64,000 nt of DNA from Falsiphaeobacter marinintestinus (GTDB lineage: Bacteria; Pseudomonadota; Alphaproteobacteria; Rhodobacterales; Rhodobacteraceae), in the NCBI RefSeq assembly GCF_007923355.1, contig NZ_VOGO01000005.1:62001-126000 (forward strand). The letters run 5' to 3'. Made by a program: the position numbers and the translations under genes. Below are positions 21,811-32,117 of this stretch, in pieces. The notes under the pieces are model-generated. The model did no database searches and was not told the DNA's origin. It saw only the letters and a program-made list of their open reading frames with translations. Each line of letters opens with the position of its first letter. Within the stretch, counting starts at the first letter, position 1.

Positions 21811-22785
21811 CTACATCCAGCGCATACGCCAGAGAATGTAAATCTGAAGTGCAAAAACAACCCCCAAGCCGGCGGAAAAAATCCAGAACGATGGCTCCCA
21901 ATTCGCCCCGGGCATACCCGCAAGGTTCACCCCCATCAGCCCGGTTAAAAACCCAAGCGGCAAGAACACGGCCGTTAGAATAGACAGTCGATACAGGTTG
22001 GCGTTCAAGCGCTCGGAATGGGCATTGGCGATTTCGTCGTTGACCACATCCATGCGTTCGGACAACGAATCCAATCCTTCGATGCTACGGGTCAGCGCAT
22101 CATGCGATTCTGACAGTTGCAGCCGCGCAAGGTCGCGGATCCAATGCAGCTTATCACTGGCAAGCAGTGTAATCGCCTCGCGCTGAGGGGGCAGAAAGCG
22201 GCGCAACAGGACCAGCCCGTGGCGGGTTTCCGACAATCTGGACGTCAGACTGGTGCTATCCCCCCCACCCAAAATCTGGTCTTCGATCTCTTCACCGATC
22301 TCTTCAAGCATATCACCACGCGCACCGATCCGGTCGGTCAGGCGGTCGATCAGATCGGCCAGAAAGGCCCCTGCCTCTTGCGGGCCTTTGCCCGACCGGA
22401 TCGTCGTATACAGGTCCTGCACCGATAACAGAGGCCGCTGGGACAGGCTGACAATCCGCGCCGGATCCACCCAAAGCCGGATCGAAACCATGTCGTCAGG
22501 ATTGGCCCCCGGGTTTGTATTCACGCCGCGCAGGATCACCAGAACACCATTCCCGATGAACTTGACCCGTGGGCGCGTCGCCTGCGCCAACAACGCGTCG
22601 TGCACCGGATCTGGCAAATACGCCAGGTTGCGCTGAAGCCACGGGACGCTTTCCGGGTTGGTGGCCGAAAGGTGAACCCAAGCCAGGTCCTCGGCTTCCA
22701 GCGCTTTGGGAACATCGTCGTCTGACAGCTCTGCCCCGGGGGTCGGGCCATCCAGCCGCAACGCAAAATGAATAAATTCGGTCAC
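21811..22785 (-). CDS. zntB: CorA-family divalent metal transporter, ZntB-like
   Basis: A 324-residue 2-TM-GxN protein: a large cytosolic alpha/beta N-terminal domain with long helices (residues about 160-260), then two C-terminal membrane helices. The pore signature reads GVN (in LTGLMGVNLAG) rather than the GMN of magnesium channels; GVN/GIN variants occur in zinc-transporting ZntB. The start is GTG, preceded by AGAGGAA. It stands as a single gene between the acetyltransferase and an LpxR-like gene. Confidence 0.85.
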   Translation of the reverse strand: MTEFIHFALRLDGPTPGAELSDDDVPKALEAEDLAWVHLSATNPESVPWLQRNLAYLPDPVHDALLAQATRPRVKFIGNGVLVILRGVNTNPGANPDDMVSIRLWVDPARIVSLSQRPLLSVQDLYTTIRSGKGPQEAGAFLADLIDRLTDRIGARGDMLEEIGEEIEDQILGGGDSTSLTSRLSETRHGLVLLRRFLPPQREAITLLASDKLHWIRDLARLQLSESHDALTRSIEGLDSLSERMDVVNDEIANAHSERLNANLYRLSILTAVFLPLGFLTGLMGVNLAGMPGANWEPSFWIFSAGLGVVFALQIYILWRMRWM

Positions 22786-22870
22786 CGGCGATGTTCCTCT
22801 GAAAATCGCACTTAGAGTACTACATCGATTACGCAGGTCACGAGGAAAAAGGTCGCTCTGTGCTACGTAT

Positions 22871-23812
22871 TCAGAATGACATCTTAAAGCTCAGCGATCC
22901 GACAACCTGGCTTTGTCTTTGGCTTTCAAATTCACGGCTCAGATAGGTCAGGCCGTAAAACAGGTTGCCGTGTTTGGCTTCCCAGTTAAATCCGAGGCGG
23001 GCTCGATAGCGTTGGTTTTCCATGATGACAGTGGCTGAGCCTGGAAAATACACACTGTCGCCAACATACGCCGCATCGACGCCGAAAATGGCGCTAACCC
23101 CCTTCGGCCCTGAGCGCATCGTCCGATAGCGCTGGCCAGTGACTTTGTCGCGCACCAGAAGTTCGGATCGCCCGACCTGCCCAAACGTGAAGTCAAATCC
23201 AATACGCGCCAAAGTTTCATCACCAGCGCGGGCTTCGCCAAAGGGTCTGAACCGAACAGAGTGACCAAGATCAAACTCGCGACCGACTTCAGCGACCACG
23301 GTCGGATAAAACCCGTTCGGAATTTGATTGTTGCGGATCGCCTGCGACGGAGGTGTGCTTCCGATCAATTTGTGGAACTGAACCTGAAGATCCCCGACGC
23401 CGTTCTGCGGCCCTGTCGATACCAGTTCTGCGCCAATCGAATATTCGTAGTTCCGTCTCGCGAAATGGGTATACGCGCCCAGTGACAAGACGCCTGCATA
23501 GCGCCTGTCCGTCGCGCTCGGGACTGTCAGGTTTTCCGGCGAAATCATTTGAGTATAGGCGCGAATTTCAAACAGGTCCCCGAAACCGGACGGTAACTTA
23601 CCCTGCCATCCGCGCGCATAAATCCACGAGAACGTTAGAGAGGCCGTTTGCCAGCGATCATAATCATCGCCGATAAGATCATCAGAAAACAGCCAGCCAA
23701 CGCCAACAAGTTCTCTTTTGAGCGGATCAGGTTTGACGTCGTTGTCAGTGTCTGACTGTGCAAACACAAGCTGAGGGATGCACAGCAACGCTATAAAAAG
23801 AAGTTTTCTCAT
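22871..23812 (-). CDS. LpxR-like (DUF2219) outer membrane beta-barrel
   Basis: A 313-residue exported protein with a clear signal peptide (RKLLFIALLCIPQLVFA, cleavage before QSD) and a C-terminal aromatic F, as in outer membrane barrels. The body alternates hydrophobic and polar residues in strands and contains WLFSDDLIGDDYDRWQTASLTFSW and YTHFARRNYEYSIGAELVSTGP, resembling the DUF2219/LpxR family, whose best-known member removes the 3'-acyloxyacyl group of lipid A. Whether this copy is an active deacylase is unknown. The intergenic 23813-24061 upstream holds no gene. Confidence 0.75.
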   Translation of the reverse strand: MRKLLFIALLCIPQLVFAQSDTDNDVKPDPLKRELVGVGWLFSDDLIGDDYDRWQTASLTFSWIYARGWQGKLPSGFGDLFEIRAYTQMISPENLTVPSATDRRYAGVLSLGAYTHFARRNYEYSIGAELVSTGPQNGVGDLQVQFHKLIGSTPPSQAIRNNQIPNGFYPTVVAEVGREFDLGHSVRFRPFGEARAGDETLARIGFDFTFGQVGRSELLVRDKVTGQRYRTMRSGPKGVSAIFGVDAAYVGDSVYFPGSATVIMENQRYRARLGFNWEAKHGNLFYGLTYLSREFESQRQSQVVGSLSFKMSF

Positions 23813-24061
23813 GAGCAGCGACTTTCCAGTCAGGTTGAGAAGGCCTTTGGTATGTCGGCTGACACTTCAGAGTTCTACAAGACTGTACGAACGAGAAATT
23901 GTTCGCAGCAAGACAATTTGTTGTTTTTGACTTGGATGGAATCGGACCTGTCTCAATCAGAATACACTTGCTCTCAACCCAAGGAGTTGCGGCCCGGTTT
24001 GAGGTTCGAATGCGGTGTCGCCATGGCAAACGGGTTGGATCTTGTCTTTATGTACCCAGAC

Positions 24062-24092
24062 AAAAAAAGGCCGCCCTGTCAGGCGGCCTTTT
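24062..24092 (-). terminator. Rho-independent terminator after tuf
   Basis: A GGCCGCC/GGCGGCC stem (24069-24075 with 24082-24088), extended by A-T pairs, is followed on the minus strand by a seven-T run (24062-24068). It lies about 20 bases past the tuf stop. Confidence 0.93.
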
Positions 24093-24113
24093 CGATTCAG
24101 ATCGATTTCTCGA

Positions 24114-25289
24114 TTACTCGATGATTTTGGAGACGACGCCGGCGCCGACGGTGCGGCCGCCTTCGCGGATGGCGAAGCGCAGGCCGTTTTCCATCGCGAT
24201 CGGAGCGATCAGCTCAACGCCGAACGACACGTTATCGCCAGGCATCACCATTTCGGTGCCTTCGGCCAGGGTCACGGTACCGGTCACGTCGGTCGTCCGG
24301 AAGTAGAACTGCGGACGATAGTTCGCGAAGAACGGCGTGTGACGGCCACCTTCATCCTTGGTCAGGATATAGGCTTCGGCTTCGAACTTGGTGTGCGGTG
24401 TCACCGAACCCGGCTTACACAGAACCTGTCCACGCTCAACGGCTTCACGGTCGATACCGCGCAGCAGGGCGCCGATGTTGTCACCGGCTTCGCCGCGATC
24501 CAGCAGCTTGCGGAACATTTCAACACCGGTACAGGTGGTGGTCTGGGTGTCTTTGATACCAACGATTTCGATGGTGTCGCCGACGTTGATCACGCCACGC
24601 TCGACACGACCGGTCACAACAGTCCCACGACCCGAGATCGAGAACACGTCTTCGACCGGCATCAGGAACGGCTGGTCCACGGCGCGCTCGGGCGTCGGGA
24701 TGAAGTCGTCAACAGCCGCCATCAGCGCGCGGATCGAGTTTTCACCGATTTCCTCGTCGCGGCCTTCCAGAGCGGCCAGAGCCGAACCGGGGATGACCGG
24801 GATGTCGTCGCCAGGGTACTCATAGGCGCTCAGAAGCTCGCGGATTTCCATTTCCACCAGTTCCAGCAGCTCTTCGTCGTCAACCTGGTCAACTTTGTTC
24901 ATGTAGACGACCATGGTCGGGATACCAACCTGGCGGCCCAGCAGAATGTGCTCGCGGGTCTGCGGCATCGGGCCGTCAGCAGCGTTTACAACCAGGATCG
25001 CGCCGTCCATCTGCGCCGCACCGGTGATCATGTTCTTCACATAGTCAGCGTGGCCGGGGCAGTCGACGTGGGCATAGTGACGGTTTTCGGTCTCGTATTC
25101 CACGTGCGCCGTCGAGATCGTGATCCCGCGGGCTTTTTCTTCGGGCGCGCCATCAATCTGGTCATACGCCTGGAAGTCACCAAAATACTTGGTGATCGCC
25201 GCCGTCAGAGTGGTCTTCCCGTGGTCAACATGGCCAATCGTGCCAATGTTCACGTGCGGCTTATTACGCTCAAACTTTTCCTTAGCCAT
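24114..25289 (-). CDS. tuf: Elongation factor Tu
   Basis: GTPase that delivers aminoacyl-tRNA to the ribosome. It has 391 residues from the ATG at 25287-25289 ([17 protein letters not shown]); the longer frame to 25322 adds 11 unconserved residues. The GHVDHGKT P-loop is at residues 19-26, [12 protein letters not shown] and NKVD are intact. It has its own promoter and terminator, so it is a single-gene unit, and it is the upstream end of the tuf-to-rpoC cluster. Confidence 0.98.
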   Translation of the reverse strand: MAKEKFERNKPHVNIGTIGHVDHGKTTLTAAITKYFGDFQAYDQIDGAPEEKARGITISTAHVEYETENRHYAHVDCPGHADYVKNMITGAAQMDGAILVVNAADGPMPQTREHILLGRQVGIPTMVVYMNKVDQVDDEELLELVEMEIRELLSAYEYPGDDIPVIPGSALAALEGRDEEIGENSIRALMAAVDDFIPTPERAVDQPFLMPVEDVFSISGRGTVVTGRVERGVINVGDTIEIVGIKDTQTTTCTGVEMFRKLLDRGEAGDNIGALLRGIDREAVERGQVLCKPGSVTPHTKFEAEAYILTKDEGGRHTPFFANYRPQFYFRTTDVTGTVTLAEGTEMVMPGDNVSFGVELIAPIAMENGLRFAIREGGRTVGAGVVSKIIE

Positions 25290-25349
25290 TCTTTTGGCGC
25301 CCTTTTGAAATAGTGGGGTCACACGCGACCCGGTTTCCTCTGCGCGCGC

Positions 25350-25378
25350 GACATATTTGGTTCAGAGACGAAAATCAA
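25350..25378 (-). promoter_or_regulatory. Candidate promoter of tuf
   Basis: TTGATT (25373-25378) and TATGTC (25350-25355) are 17 bases apart on the minus strand, about 60 bases before the tuf start codon. Confidence 0.55.
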
Positions 25379-25430
25379 GCGCATCCTGACTCGGGTGTAC
25401 AGCCGGCTGTCCGGCCACAAGGTCAGTGGC

Positions 25431-26021
25431 TTACTGTTGGCCCGTCAGTGGCTCGGGTTTTGGCGGGTTAAAAGTCGGGTTGTCCGTGAACCAACCGTGC
25501 TGTTCGTGCATGTCAGCCAGCCATGTTTCGATCGCTTTGGCTGCATTGTAGGATAGCTGGTCCATCTGTTCTGCTTTGGTGCGGCTGTGTCCCGACCCAA
25601 CCACGACCGATCCTGTATCCGTGGTTTCAAAAATGGTCAGCGCGTGTGGCTCGTCATTCAGCTTTCTGCCAAGTTCGTCGTCCCAGACCGTCACCAGGAT
25701 GATCAACGCGGATTTGGGGCTGTAAAGGACCGGGATGCCGCCCGGAGCCAGCATATAACCTTCGACGCTGATCCCGAGATGATACAAAGCTTCGCCTTCG
25801 TAGCGCCCAAACCGGGTATCGATTCCTTTGCGGAGTGCGGCTATCCACTCGTCTGCCGTCGCCTCGCGCGAAATCGGTCCTTTCGCCATTTTGGACGCGA
25901 CCACCACATTGTGGCCCAGGCTGAAATCCCCCAGCGGAACCTTCGGTTCGTTCTCGATGGATTGCGTTGCGCAGCCTGCAAGCAGGATGAGGCCGGTCAG
26001 AAGAGAGAGCAGTCGGGTCAT
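25431..26021 (-). CDS. Conserved lipoprotein of unknown function
   Basis: A 196-residue protein with a lipoprotein signal peptide: basic MTRLLS, hydrophobic core and lipobox LLAGC with the cysteine at residue 17. The mature part has mixed alpha/beta character (EWIAALRKGIDTRFGRYEGEALYHLGISVEGY, ALIILVTVWDDELGRKL) and a proline-rich tail. I do not recognise a named family with certainty. It lies between tuf and parC on their strand, with CGAGG before the ATG. Confidence 0.75.
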   Translation of the reverse strand: MTRLLSLLTGLILLAGCATQSIENEPKVPLGDFSLGHNVVVASKMAKGPISREATADEWIAALRKGIDTRFGRYEGEALYHLGISVEGYMLAPGGIPVLYSPKSALIILVTVWDDELGRKLNDEPHALTIFETTDTGSVVVGSGHSRTKAEQMDQLSYNAAKAIETWLADMHEQHGWFTDNPTFNPPKPEPLTGQQ

Positions 26022-26127
26022 GTTACCTCGAAGGGTTCGTCAGGAAGACCACATAGTCGGCGCGCCGACAGGTGCAAACCCCTGAATCTGTGCCGCATCT
26101 GAAAGCGTGTCATATCTGCGCCCACAA

Positions 26128-28473
26128 TCACGTGAATTTGTGATCCCGCGGGAACCCGAACGGCGCCTTTTTGCCGACGCTGGCCCGTTTACCCAACCAT
26201 TCGGTCAAATCGGTTTCATGCCGGGTCTTGCCGCCGCCCATTTCCCATTTCAGACCTTCGGACCAGTCAAACGTGGTCAGGTCGGCCAAGCCGCCATCCA
26301 ATTCCAGCGCGCCCTGACGGCCACGGGCCATGTTGTACTTCTGCAGACGGACGCCTTTTCCACGCGACAATTCCGGCAATTCGGTCACTGGGAAGACCAG
26401 GAATTTGCCATTCTGCGATACGATGGCAACGTGATCGCCGACCACGGGATGACAAACCACGGCCCGTTCGTCCGCTTTGACGTTCAACGACTGTTTGCCA
26501 GCCCGCGTTTGCGCAACGATTTCCTTTTCCGCCACGACAAAGCCGTTTCCGGCCGTCGACGCGACGATCAACCGGCCTTCGGGGCGGTGGATGAACAAGT
26601 CGACGATTTCGACCTCGTTCGGCAGGTCGACCATCAGACGGACCGGTTCGCCCATGCCCCGGCCTCCGGGCAGGTTCGCAGCGCTAAGCGTATAGAACCG
26701 GCCGTTCGATCCGAAAATCAGCAACCGGTCAGTCGTTTCAGCATGGAACGCAAATCGCGGACCGTCGCCATCCTTGAACTTCAGCTCGCGGCCAAGGTCG
26801 ATATGGCCGGTCATCGCCCGCACCCAGCCCATCTGAGAACAAACAACGGTGATAGGTTCGCGGTCGATCATCGCCTCAAGCGGGACCTCTTCGACTTCAC
26901 CAGCTTCCGCAAAGCGCGACCGGCGCGCCCCACCTTCGTAATTCTTGCCGAACTTCTTCTTGGTTTCCTTCAGTTGCTCGCTGATCCGGTCCCACTGCAA
27001 ACCGGGGTCGGCCAGCAAATCTTCAAGTCCGGCGCGTTCGATCATCAGGGCGTCGCGCTCGCGGACCAGTTCCATCTCTTCCAGACGCCGCAAAGACCGC
27101 AGGCGCATGTTCAGGATGGCATCGACCTGCACGTCAGACAGTTCGCCTTCGCCACGGGGCGGAGAAACATAGTCAGCCTCGGACATGGCGCGCACGAAAT
27201 CACGGCCCCAGTCTTCGCGCATCAAAGCCGCCTTGGGGTCATCATCGTATCGGATGATGTCGATCACACGGTCCAGATTGAGGAAGGCAATGATGAACCC
27301 TTCCAGCACTTCCAGCCGGTGATCGATCTTGGCCATCCGGTGGCGTGATCGGCGCTGCAACACCTCTTGGCGATGATCAAGAAACGCGCGCAGGACTTCC
27401 TTGAGCGAACAGACCTTTGGCGTAACACCATCGATCAGCACGTTCATGTTCAGCGAGAACCGCACTTCCAGATCGGAATTTCGGTACAGCATGTTCATCA
27501 GGATCTCAGGATCGACGTTCTTGGATCGTGGCTCAAGCACCATGCGGATGTCATCGGCGCTCTCGTCGCGCACATCGGCCAGAATCGGGACCTTTTTGGT
27601 CTGGATCACCTCGGCCAACTTTTCGATCAGCTTGGATTTCTGAACCTGATACGGAATCTCGGTTACGACGATCTGCCACTGACCGCGACCCAGATCCTCT
27701 TTCTCCCATTTCGCGCGCAAGCGGAATGACCCGCGCCCGGTGCGATAGGCCTGAGCGATGTTTTCCTTCGGCTCAACAATTACACCGCCCGTCGGGAAAT
27801 CTGGACCCGGCACATAGTTCAGCAAGGTTTCATCACGCACATCGGGCGTTTTGATCATGTGCATGCAAGCATCGCACAGTTCCGAAATGTTGTGCGGCGG
27901 GATGTTGGTCGCCATGCCAACCGCAATCCCGGATGACCCGTTGGCCAGCAGGTTCGGGAACGTTGCCGGCAGAACCACCGGTTCGCTAAGGGTCCCGTCA
28001 TAGTTTTCGCGAAAGTCGACCGAATCTTCGTCCAGACCCTCAAGCAGGGCCTCGGCGACGATGGTCATGCGCGCTTCGGTGTATCGGCTGGCGGCCGGAT
28101 TGTCGCCGTCGATGTTGCCAAAATTGCCTTGGCCATCGACAAGCGGATAGCGAACGTTGAAATCCTGCGCCAAGCGCGCCATCGCGTCGTAAATCGCGGC
28201 GTCACCATGCGGATGATAGTTGCCCATCACGTCGCCTGAGATCTTGGCAGACTTTCGGAACCCCCCGGATGCGCTGAGTTTGAGTTCGCGCATTGCATAC
28301 AATATGCGCCGATGCACCGGTTTCAGCCCGTCCCGGGCATCAGGCAACGCCCGATGCATGATGGTCGACAGGGCATAGGTCAGGTATCTGTCCCCGATCG
28401 CACGGCGCAAAGGCTCGGCCACTTCGCGGCCTTTGGGGGACTTCATGTTGGGGTCGTCAACAGTATCGCTCAT
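26128..28473 (-). CDS. parC: DNA topoisomerase IV subunit A
   Basis: Decatenating type II topoisomerase subunit. From the ATG at 28471-28473 it has 781 residues. The active-site tyrosine is Y131 in [10 protein letters not shown]. The quinolone-binding helix reads [15 protein letters not shown]: alanine stands where E. coli ParC has Ser80, and aspartate where it has Glu84. The C-terminal third carries beta-pinwheel blades (for example [17 protein letters not shown]). ParC rather than GyrA is preferred because no GyrA box is seen and the length fits. ATG codons at 28491 and 28509 upstream are alternatives; none has a strong binding site. Confidence 0.93.
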   Translation of the reverse strand: MSDTVDDPNMKSPKGREVAEPLRRAIGDRYLTYALSTIMHRALPDARDGLKPVHRRILYAMRELKLSASGGFRKSAKISGDVMGNYHPHGDAAIYDAMARLAQDFNVRYPLVDGQGNFGNIDGDNPAASRYTEARMTIVAEALLEGLDEDSVDFRENYDGTLSEPVVLPATFPNLLANGSSGIAVGMATNIPPHNISELCDACMHMIKTPDVRDETLLNYVPGPDFPTGGVIVEPKENIAQAYRTGRGSFRLRAKWEKEDLGRGQWQIVVTEIPYQVQKSKLIEKLAEVIQTKKVPILADVRDESADDIRMVLEPRSKNVDPEILMNMLYRNSDLEVRFSLNMNVLIDGVTPKVCSLKEVLRAFLDHRQEVLQRRSRHRMAKIDHRLEVLEGFIIAFLNLDRVIDIIRYDDDPKAALMREDWGRDFVRAMSEADYVSPPRGEGELSDVQVDAILNMRLRSLRRLEEMELVRERDALMIERAGLEDLLADPGLQWDRISEQLKETKKKFGKNYEGGARRSRFAEAGEVEEVPLEAMIDREPITVVCSQMGWVRAMTGHIDLGRELKFKDGDGPRFAFHAETTDRLLIFGSNGRFYTLSAANLPGGRGMGEPVRLMVDLPNEVEIVDLFIHRPEGRLIVASTAGNGFVVAEKEIVAQTRAGKQSLNVKADERAVVCHPVVGDHVAIVSQNGKFLVFPVTELPELSRGKGVRLQKYNMARGRQGALELDGGLADLTTFDWSEGLKWEMGGGKTRHETDLTEWLGKRASVGKKAPFGFPRDHKFT

Positions 28474-28698
28474 AGATCGTGTGATACGCATAGTCGCGGC
28501 GCGCGGCAAGCACCCCTTGTGGACGTTCTTGCGTCAAGCTCCGCGTTTAAGAGATTCTCAGATTAGGGGAACTCCGCTGACCCTCTCCCCGTCCAAAAGG
28601 AGTACAATTCCTTTATGAAGTGATTCTGTTGCCGCCTCTGACATGATCGGGAGTGCGGTTAGGGTTTTGTATACGGTCGAAATTGGGGGTTTGACGGC

Positions 28699-29334
28699 AT
28701 GGCACGCTTCATCGTTGTGACGTTTCTGTTCATGGGCATTGCCTTTTATCAACTGAGTGGCGGCTCGGACTTTGAACCGCGTGGCGTACGTGCGGAGAAA
28801 ACAGCCGCCGTGTCATCCTCTGTGTCTGCGCCGACCCCTATTCAGGTAAGCGATGCTGAACCGGTTCTCGCGCCGCGCAAAGATGGGCAAGCTGCTGCCA
28901 CCCCAAGTGCTGCACCCAAGCCTGATACCGCTGCCATTGAAGCTGCTGTCCGTCTGGCTAAAGCACGGGTCAGCCTGAGTGATGGGCTGACACTTCTGGG
29001 TGACCAGAACTCGGTTCAGGGCCTGCAACTTGCGTCGCTGAGCGAAGGTGTGATCGGCCTGCGGACCGCCCCAACAGAAGAAACCGAAACCTCTGACGAA
29101 CCCGCGACCCAGGAGTACACGTCGCCCGAGCCTGATATCCGCGAGGTAAAAGGCACCCGTGTGAACATGCGGCATGGACCCGGGACTAATTATGAAGTCG
29201 TCACCAGTCTTACCCTTGGCCATGAAGTCGAAGTGCTAAGTGACTCGGGCACCGGCTGGCTGCGCCTGCGGACCAGACCCGAAGGCACAATGGGTTGGAT
29301 TTCTGCGTCTTTGATTGCCAAAAAGACGCAATAG
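28699..29334 (+). CDS. SH3b-domain protein with N-terminal anchor
   Basis: A 211-residue protein with an N-terminal hydrophobic segment (RFIVVTFLFMGIAFYQLSG), a long low-complexity linker rich in alanine, proline and acidic residues (about 30-145), and a C-terminal bacterial SH3 domain (TRVNMRHGPGTNYEVVTSLTLGHEVEVL...GWLRLR...GWISASLI). The layout suggests a periplasmic protein binding peptidoglycan or another envelope component. A run of five G lies 9-10 bases before the ATG. Its direct role is unknown. Confidence 0.83.
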   Translation: MARFIVVTFLFMGIAFYQLSGGSDFEPRGVRAEKTAAVSSSVSAPTPIQVSDAEPVLAPRKDGQAAATPSAAPKPDTAAIEAAVRLAKARVSLSDGLTLLGDQNSVQGLQLASLSEGVIGLRTAPTEETETSDEPATQEYTSPEPDIREVKGTRVNMRHGPGTNYEVVTSLTLGHEVEVLSDSGTGWLRLRTRPEGTMGWISASLIAKKTQ

Positions 29335-29490
29335 TAGCCGACGTGCTTGCCTGCCTGATATCCCACACAGACATGTTGAAGCGATTTCCTGAGCCTGCTT
29401 CCTTCTTCTGCATGAGAACTGAGCTTATCGCGATTGTGCGACCGCACTTCGGCGAATAGCTTTGGCCAGCACAAACGGAATTAGAGCGTC

Positions 29491-30321
29491 ATGAAAAGAT
29501 CCATCCTGATAACCGGCTGTTCGTCGGGCATTGGTCACGACGCGGCCCACGGCCTGCGAAACCGGGGGTGGCGCGTGTTTGCGTCGTGCCGCCAACAAAA
29601 AGACTGTGATCGGATGCGCGTCATGGGCTTTGACAGCCCGCGGATCGACTATACCGATAGTGCATCCATTGAATCCGGCCTGGCCGAGGTGCTTGAGGCA
29701 ACAGGCGGACGCCTGGATGCTCTGTTCAACAACGGCGCACATCCCTTATCCGCCGCCGTCGAAGATTTGCCGACAGACGGTCTGCGCGCGATCTTTGAAG
29801 CGAATTTCTTTGGATGGCACGACCTGACCCGCCAGGTAATCCCAATCATGCGACGTCAGGAAGAAGGTCGAATCATTCAGTGTTCGTCCACGCTGGGCTT
29901 GGTTTACATGAAGTGGCGCGGTGCATATGCAGCGACCAAACATGCGCTTGAGGCGCTGACAGACACAATGCGAGTCGAACTTGACGGGACAGGCATCGAC
30001 GTGATTCTTGTCGAACCCGGCCCGATCACAACCAAGTTTCGCGAGAACGGCATACCTTGGTTCGAACACTATATCGAATGGAAGCGTTCTCCCCGCCGCA
30101 AAGACTATGAAACCGGCCTGATACCGCGGATGTATGATGACAGCGGCAGCAAGGACGCGTTTGAGCTGCCTCCATCAGCGGTCACCGCCAAATTGGTAAA
30201 GGCGCTGGAAGCGCGGCGTCCGAAGCCGCGCTACTACGTAACCACCCCAACTTACGTCGCGGGATATCTGCGTCGCATCCTGTCGACGCGGGCGACCGAT
30301 CGCCTGATCAAGCGCATCTGA
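29491..30321 (+). CDS. SDR-family NAD(P)-dependent oxidoreductase
   Basis: A 276-residue classical short-chain dehydrogenase. The nucleotide-binding TGCSSGIG motif is at residues 8-15, NNGA replaces the commoner NNAG, the catalytic serine lies in CSSTLG, and YAATK supplies the tyrosine and lysine. The longer C-terminal part (WFEHYIEWKRSPRR, RRPKPRYYVTTPTYVAGYLRRIL) resembles the retinol-dehydrogenase-like branch. Substrate unknown. Confidence 0.88.
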   Translation: MKRSILITGCSSGIGHDAAHGLRNRGWRVFASCRQQKDCDRMRVMGFDSPRIDYTDSASIESGLAEVLEATGGRLDALFNNGAHPLSAAVEDLPTDGLRAIFEANFFGWHDLTRQVIPIMRRQEEGRIIQCSSTLGLVYMKWRGAYAATKHALEALTDTMRVELDGTGIDVILVEPGPITTKFRENGIPWFEHYIEWKRSPRRKDYETGLIPRMYDDSGSKDAFELPPSAVTAKLVKALEARRPKPRYYVTTPTYVAGYLRRILSTRATDRLIKRI

Positions 30322-30394
30322 CGAAAAAACCTGTTCGCTTTTCGGCCCCGGACCGCTAGATCACCGCAATAGCCGCAAAAGGAGTCTGCGTCGG

Positions 30395-30604
30395 ATGGGT
30401 CAAGTTCTGTTCATAGCCATGATTGTCGCAATGTGCGCCGTCGTGATTGTCCTGATGCTTGGCATTGGCGGTTTTGCAAAAGGCGGCAAGTTCAACGCGA
30501 AGTACGGCAATAAGATGATGCAGCTGCGCATCCTGCTGCAGGCTGTCGCCATCGCATTGATCCTGCTGTTTGTTTATCTGCGTGGCCAGGGGGCGTTTAA
30601 CTGA
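30395..30604 (+). CDS. Small twin-transmembrane protein, HIG1-like
   Basis: A 69-residue protein with two membrane helices (LFIAMIVAMCAVVIVLMLGIG and LRILLQAVAIALILLFVYL) joined by a basic loop containing KYGNKMMQLR, the pattern of HIG1/twin-transmembrane proteins. Mitochondrial HIG1 relatives associate with cytochrome oxidase; a bacterial role is not established. AAAGGAG lies 10-11 bases before the ATG. Its TGA shares one base with the ATG of the next gene, so the two are coupled. Confidence 0.8.
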   Translation: MGQVLFIAMIVAMCAVVIVLMLGIGGFAKGGKFNAKYGNKMMQLRILLQAVAIALILLFVYLRGQGAFN

Positions 30605-31176
30605 TGGTTATCCTGAACAAGATCTATACCCGCACCGGTGATGCCGGAGACACGGCATTGGGCAATGGTGTGCGTGTCGCCAAACACGCCATCCGGGTCG
30701 ATGCCTATGGCACGTCGGACGAGTTGAACTCATTCATCGGCGTCGCCCGCCTTGAAGCCTCGGGTGAGATGGACGAGGCGCTGGCCCGCATCCAAAACGA
30801 CATGTTCGATCTTGGGGCTGACCTTTGCCGCCCCGATATGGACAAGGATTTTGAGGCCGGATACCCGCCGCTGCGTATGGCGCCAGAGCAGGTCACACGG
30901 CTGGAATCTGAAATCGACGTGATGAACGCGGATTTGACGACGCTTCGCAGTTTCATCCTGCCCGGCGGATCGGCGCTCTCGGCGCATCTGCATGTGTGCC
31001 GCACCGTGTCGCGCCGTGCTGAACGGCTGGCCGTCGAACTGTCGACGGATGAACAGGTGAACGCCTCCGCAATCAAGTACCTCAACCGGCTGTCGGACTG
31101 GTTCTTTGTTGCCGCTCGGGTGGCCAATAACGGCGGCAAAGACGATGTGCTTTGGGTGCCTGGCGCAAACCGCTAA
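30604..31176 (+). CDS. PduO-type cob(I)alamin adenosyltransferase
   Basis: A 190-residue ATP:cob(I)alamin adenosyltransferase that makes coenzyme B12. The N-terminal ATP loop is KIYTRTGDAGDTAL; RVDAYGTSDELNSFIG, FILPGGSALSAHLHVCRTVSRRAER and YLNRLSDWFFVAARV are the conserved helical blocks. Adenosylcobalamin is needed for ethylmalonyl-CoA and methylmalonyl-CoA mutases, which fits the nearby etfBA, 3-hydroxybutyryl-CoA dehydrogenase and mcd. It overlaps the HIG1-like gene by one base. Confidence 0.92.
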   Translation: MVILNKIYTRTGDAGDTALGNGVRVAKHAIRVDAYGTSDELNSFIGVARLEASGEMDEALARIQNDMFDLGADLCRPDMDKDFEAGYPPLRMAPEQVTRLESEIDVMNADLTTLRSFILPGGSALSAHLHVCRTVSRRAERLAVELSTDEQVNASAIKYLNRLSDWFFVAARVANNGGKDDVLWVPGANR

Positions 31177-31358
31177 GGCTTGGACTGACAGGCCGATGCT
31201 CTCTTTGCGCTGCAAATTGATCCGAAACGCGACGTCGCCGCGCCGCGGCGTGACGATTTTGGACTATTCCCCCTGTCATCTTACCGTTATCAACTCGGCT
31301 TGAGTTGAAGGGGGAGTCGCACTGGCGACTGACCGTTATCTGAAGGAGAGACCGCGAA

Positions 31359-32117
31359 ATGAAGGTATTGGTACCTGTCAAGCGCGTGATTGACTACAAC
31401 GTGAAAGTTCGCGTGAAAGCGGACGGATCGGGTGTTGATCTCGCCAATGTTAAGATGTCGATGAACCCATTCGACGAGATCGCCGTCGAAGAGGCGATCC
31501 GCCTGAAAGAAGCAGGCAAGGCTGACGAAGTCATCGCTGTTTCAATCGGCGTCAAGCAGTCGCAGGAAACCCTGCGCACCGCACTGGCCATGGGCGCCGA
31601 CCGCGCCATCCTGGTCATTGCCGCAGATGACGTGCACACAGATATCGAACCGCTGTCGGTTGCCAAGATCCTCGCCAAGATTGTCGAAGAAGAGCAGCCG
31701 GGTGTTGTACTTTGCGGCAAGCAGGCGATCGATAATGACATGAACGCCACCGGCCAGATGCTGTCGGCGCTGCTGGGCTGGTCCCAGGGCACGTTCGCTT
31801 CGGAAGTCGACATTGACGGCGACACCGCCAAAGTGACCCGCGAAGTTGACGGCGGCCTGCAGACCCTTTCCGTGAAGATGCCCGCCATCATCACTGTCGA
31901 TCTGCGTCTGAACGAACCACGTTATGCGTCGCTGCCCAACATCATGAAGGCGAAGAAAAAGCCGCTGGATGAGAAAACCGCCGCCGACTATGGCGTAGAC
32001 GTCACGCCGCGCCTTGAGATCGTCAAGACTGTTGAGCCTGCTGAGCGTGCGGCTGGCATTATTGTCGGTTCGGTCGACGAGCTGGTTGAGAAACTCAAAG
32101 AAGCGGGGGCTGTGTAA
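31359..32117 (+). CDS. etfB: Electron transfer flavoprotein beta subunit
   Basis: Small subunit of the ETF heterodimer, which takes electrons from acyl-CoA dehydrogenases and passes them to ETF-ubiquinone oxidoreductase. It has 252 residues with [17 protein letters not shown] at the start and [23 protein letters not shown], the AMP-binding signature region. A strong AAGGAG site lies about 10 bases before the ATG. Its stop TAA shares its last base with the ATG of etfA. A TTGGAC/TACCGT pair at 31259-31287 (17 bases apart) may be the promoter. Confidence 0.96.
   Translation: MKVLVPVKRVIDYNVKVRVKADGSGVDLANVKMSMNPFDEIAVEEAIRLKEAGKADEVIAVSIGVKQSQETLRTALAMGADRAILVIAADDVHTDIEPLSVAKILAKIVEEEQPGVVLCGKQAIDNDMNATGQMLSALLGWSQGTFASEVDIDGDTAKVTREVDGGLQTLSVKMPAIITVDLRLNEPRYASLPNIMKAKKKPLDEKTAADYGVDVTPRLEIVKTVEPAERAAGIIVGSVDELVEKLKEAGAV

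Noticed and set aside
24015-25313. 432-codon + strand frame opposite tuf
   Set aside because: Lies fully across tuf, a certain gene, and its translation has no recognisable domain; typical of G+C-rich third positions.
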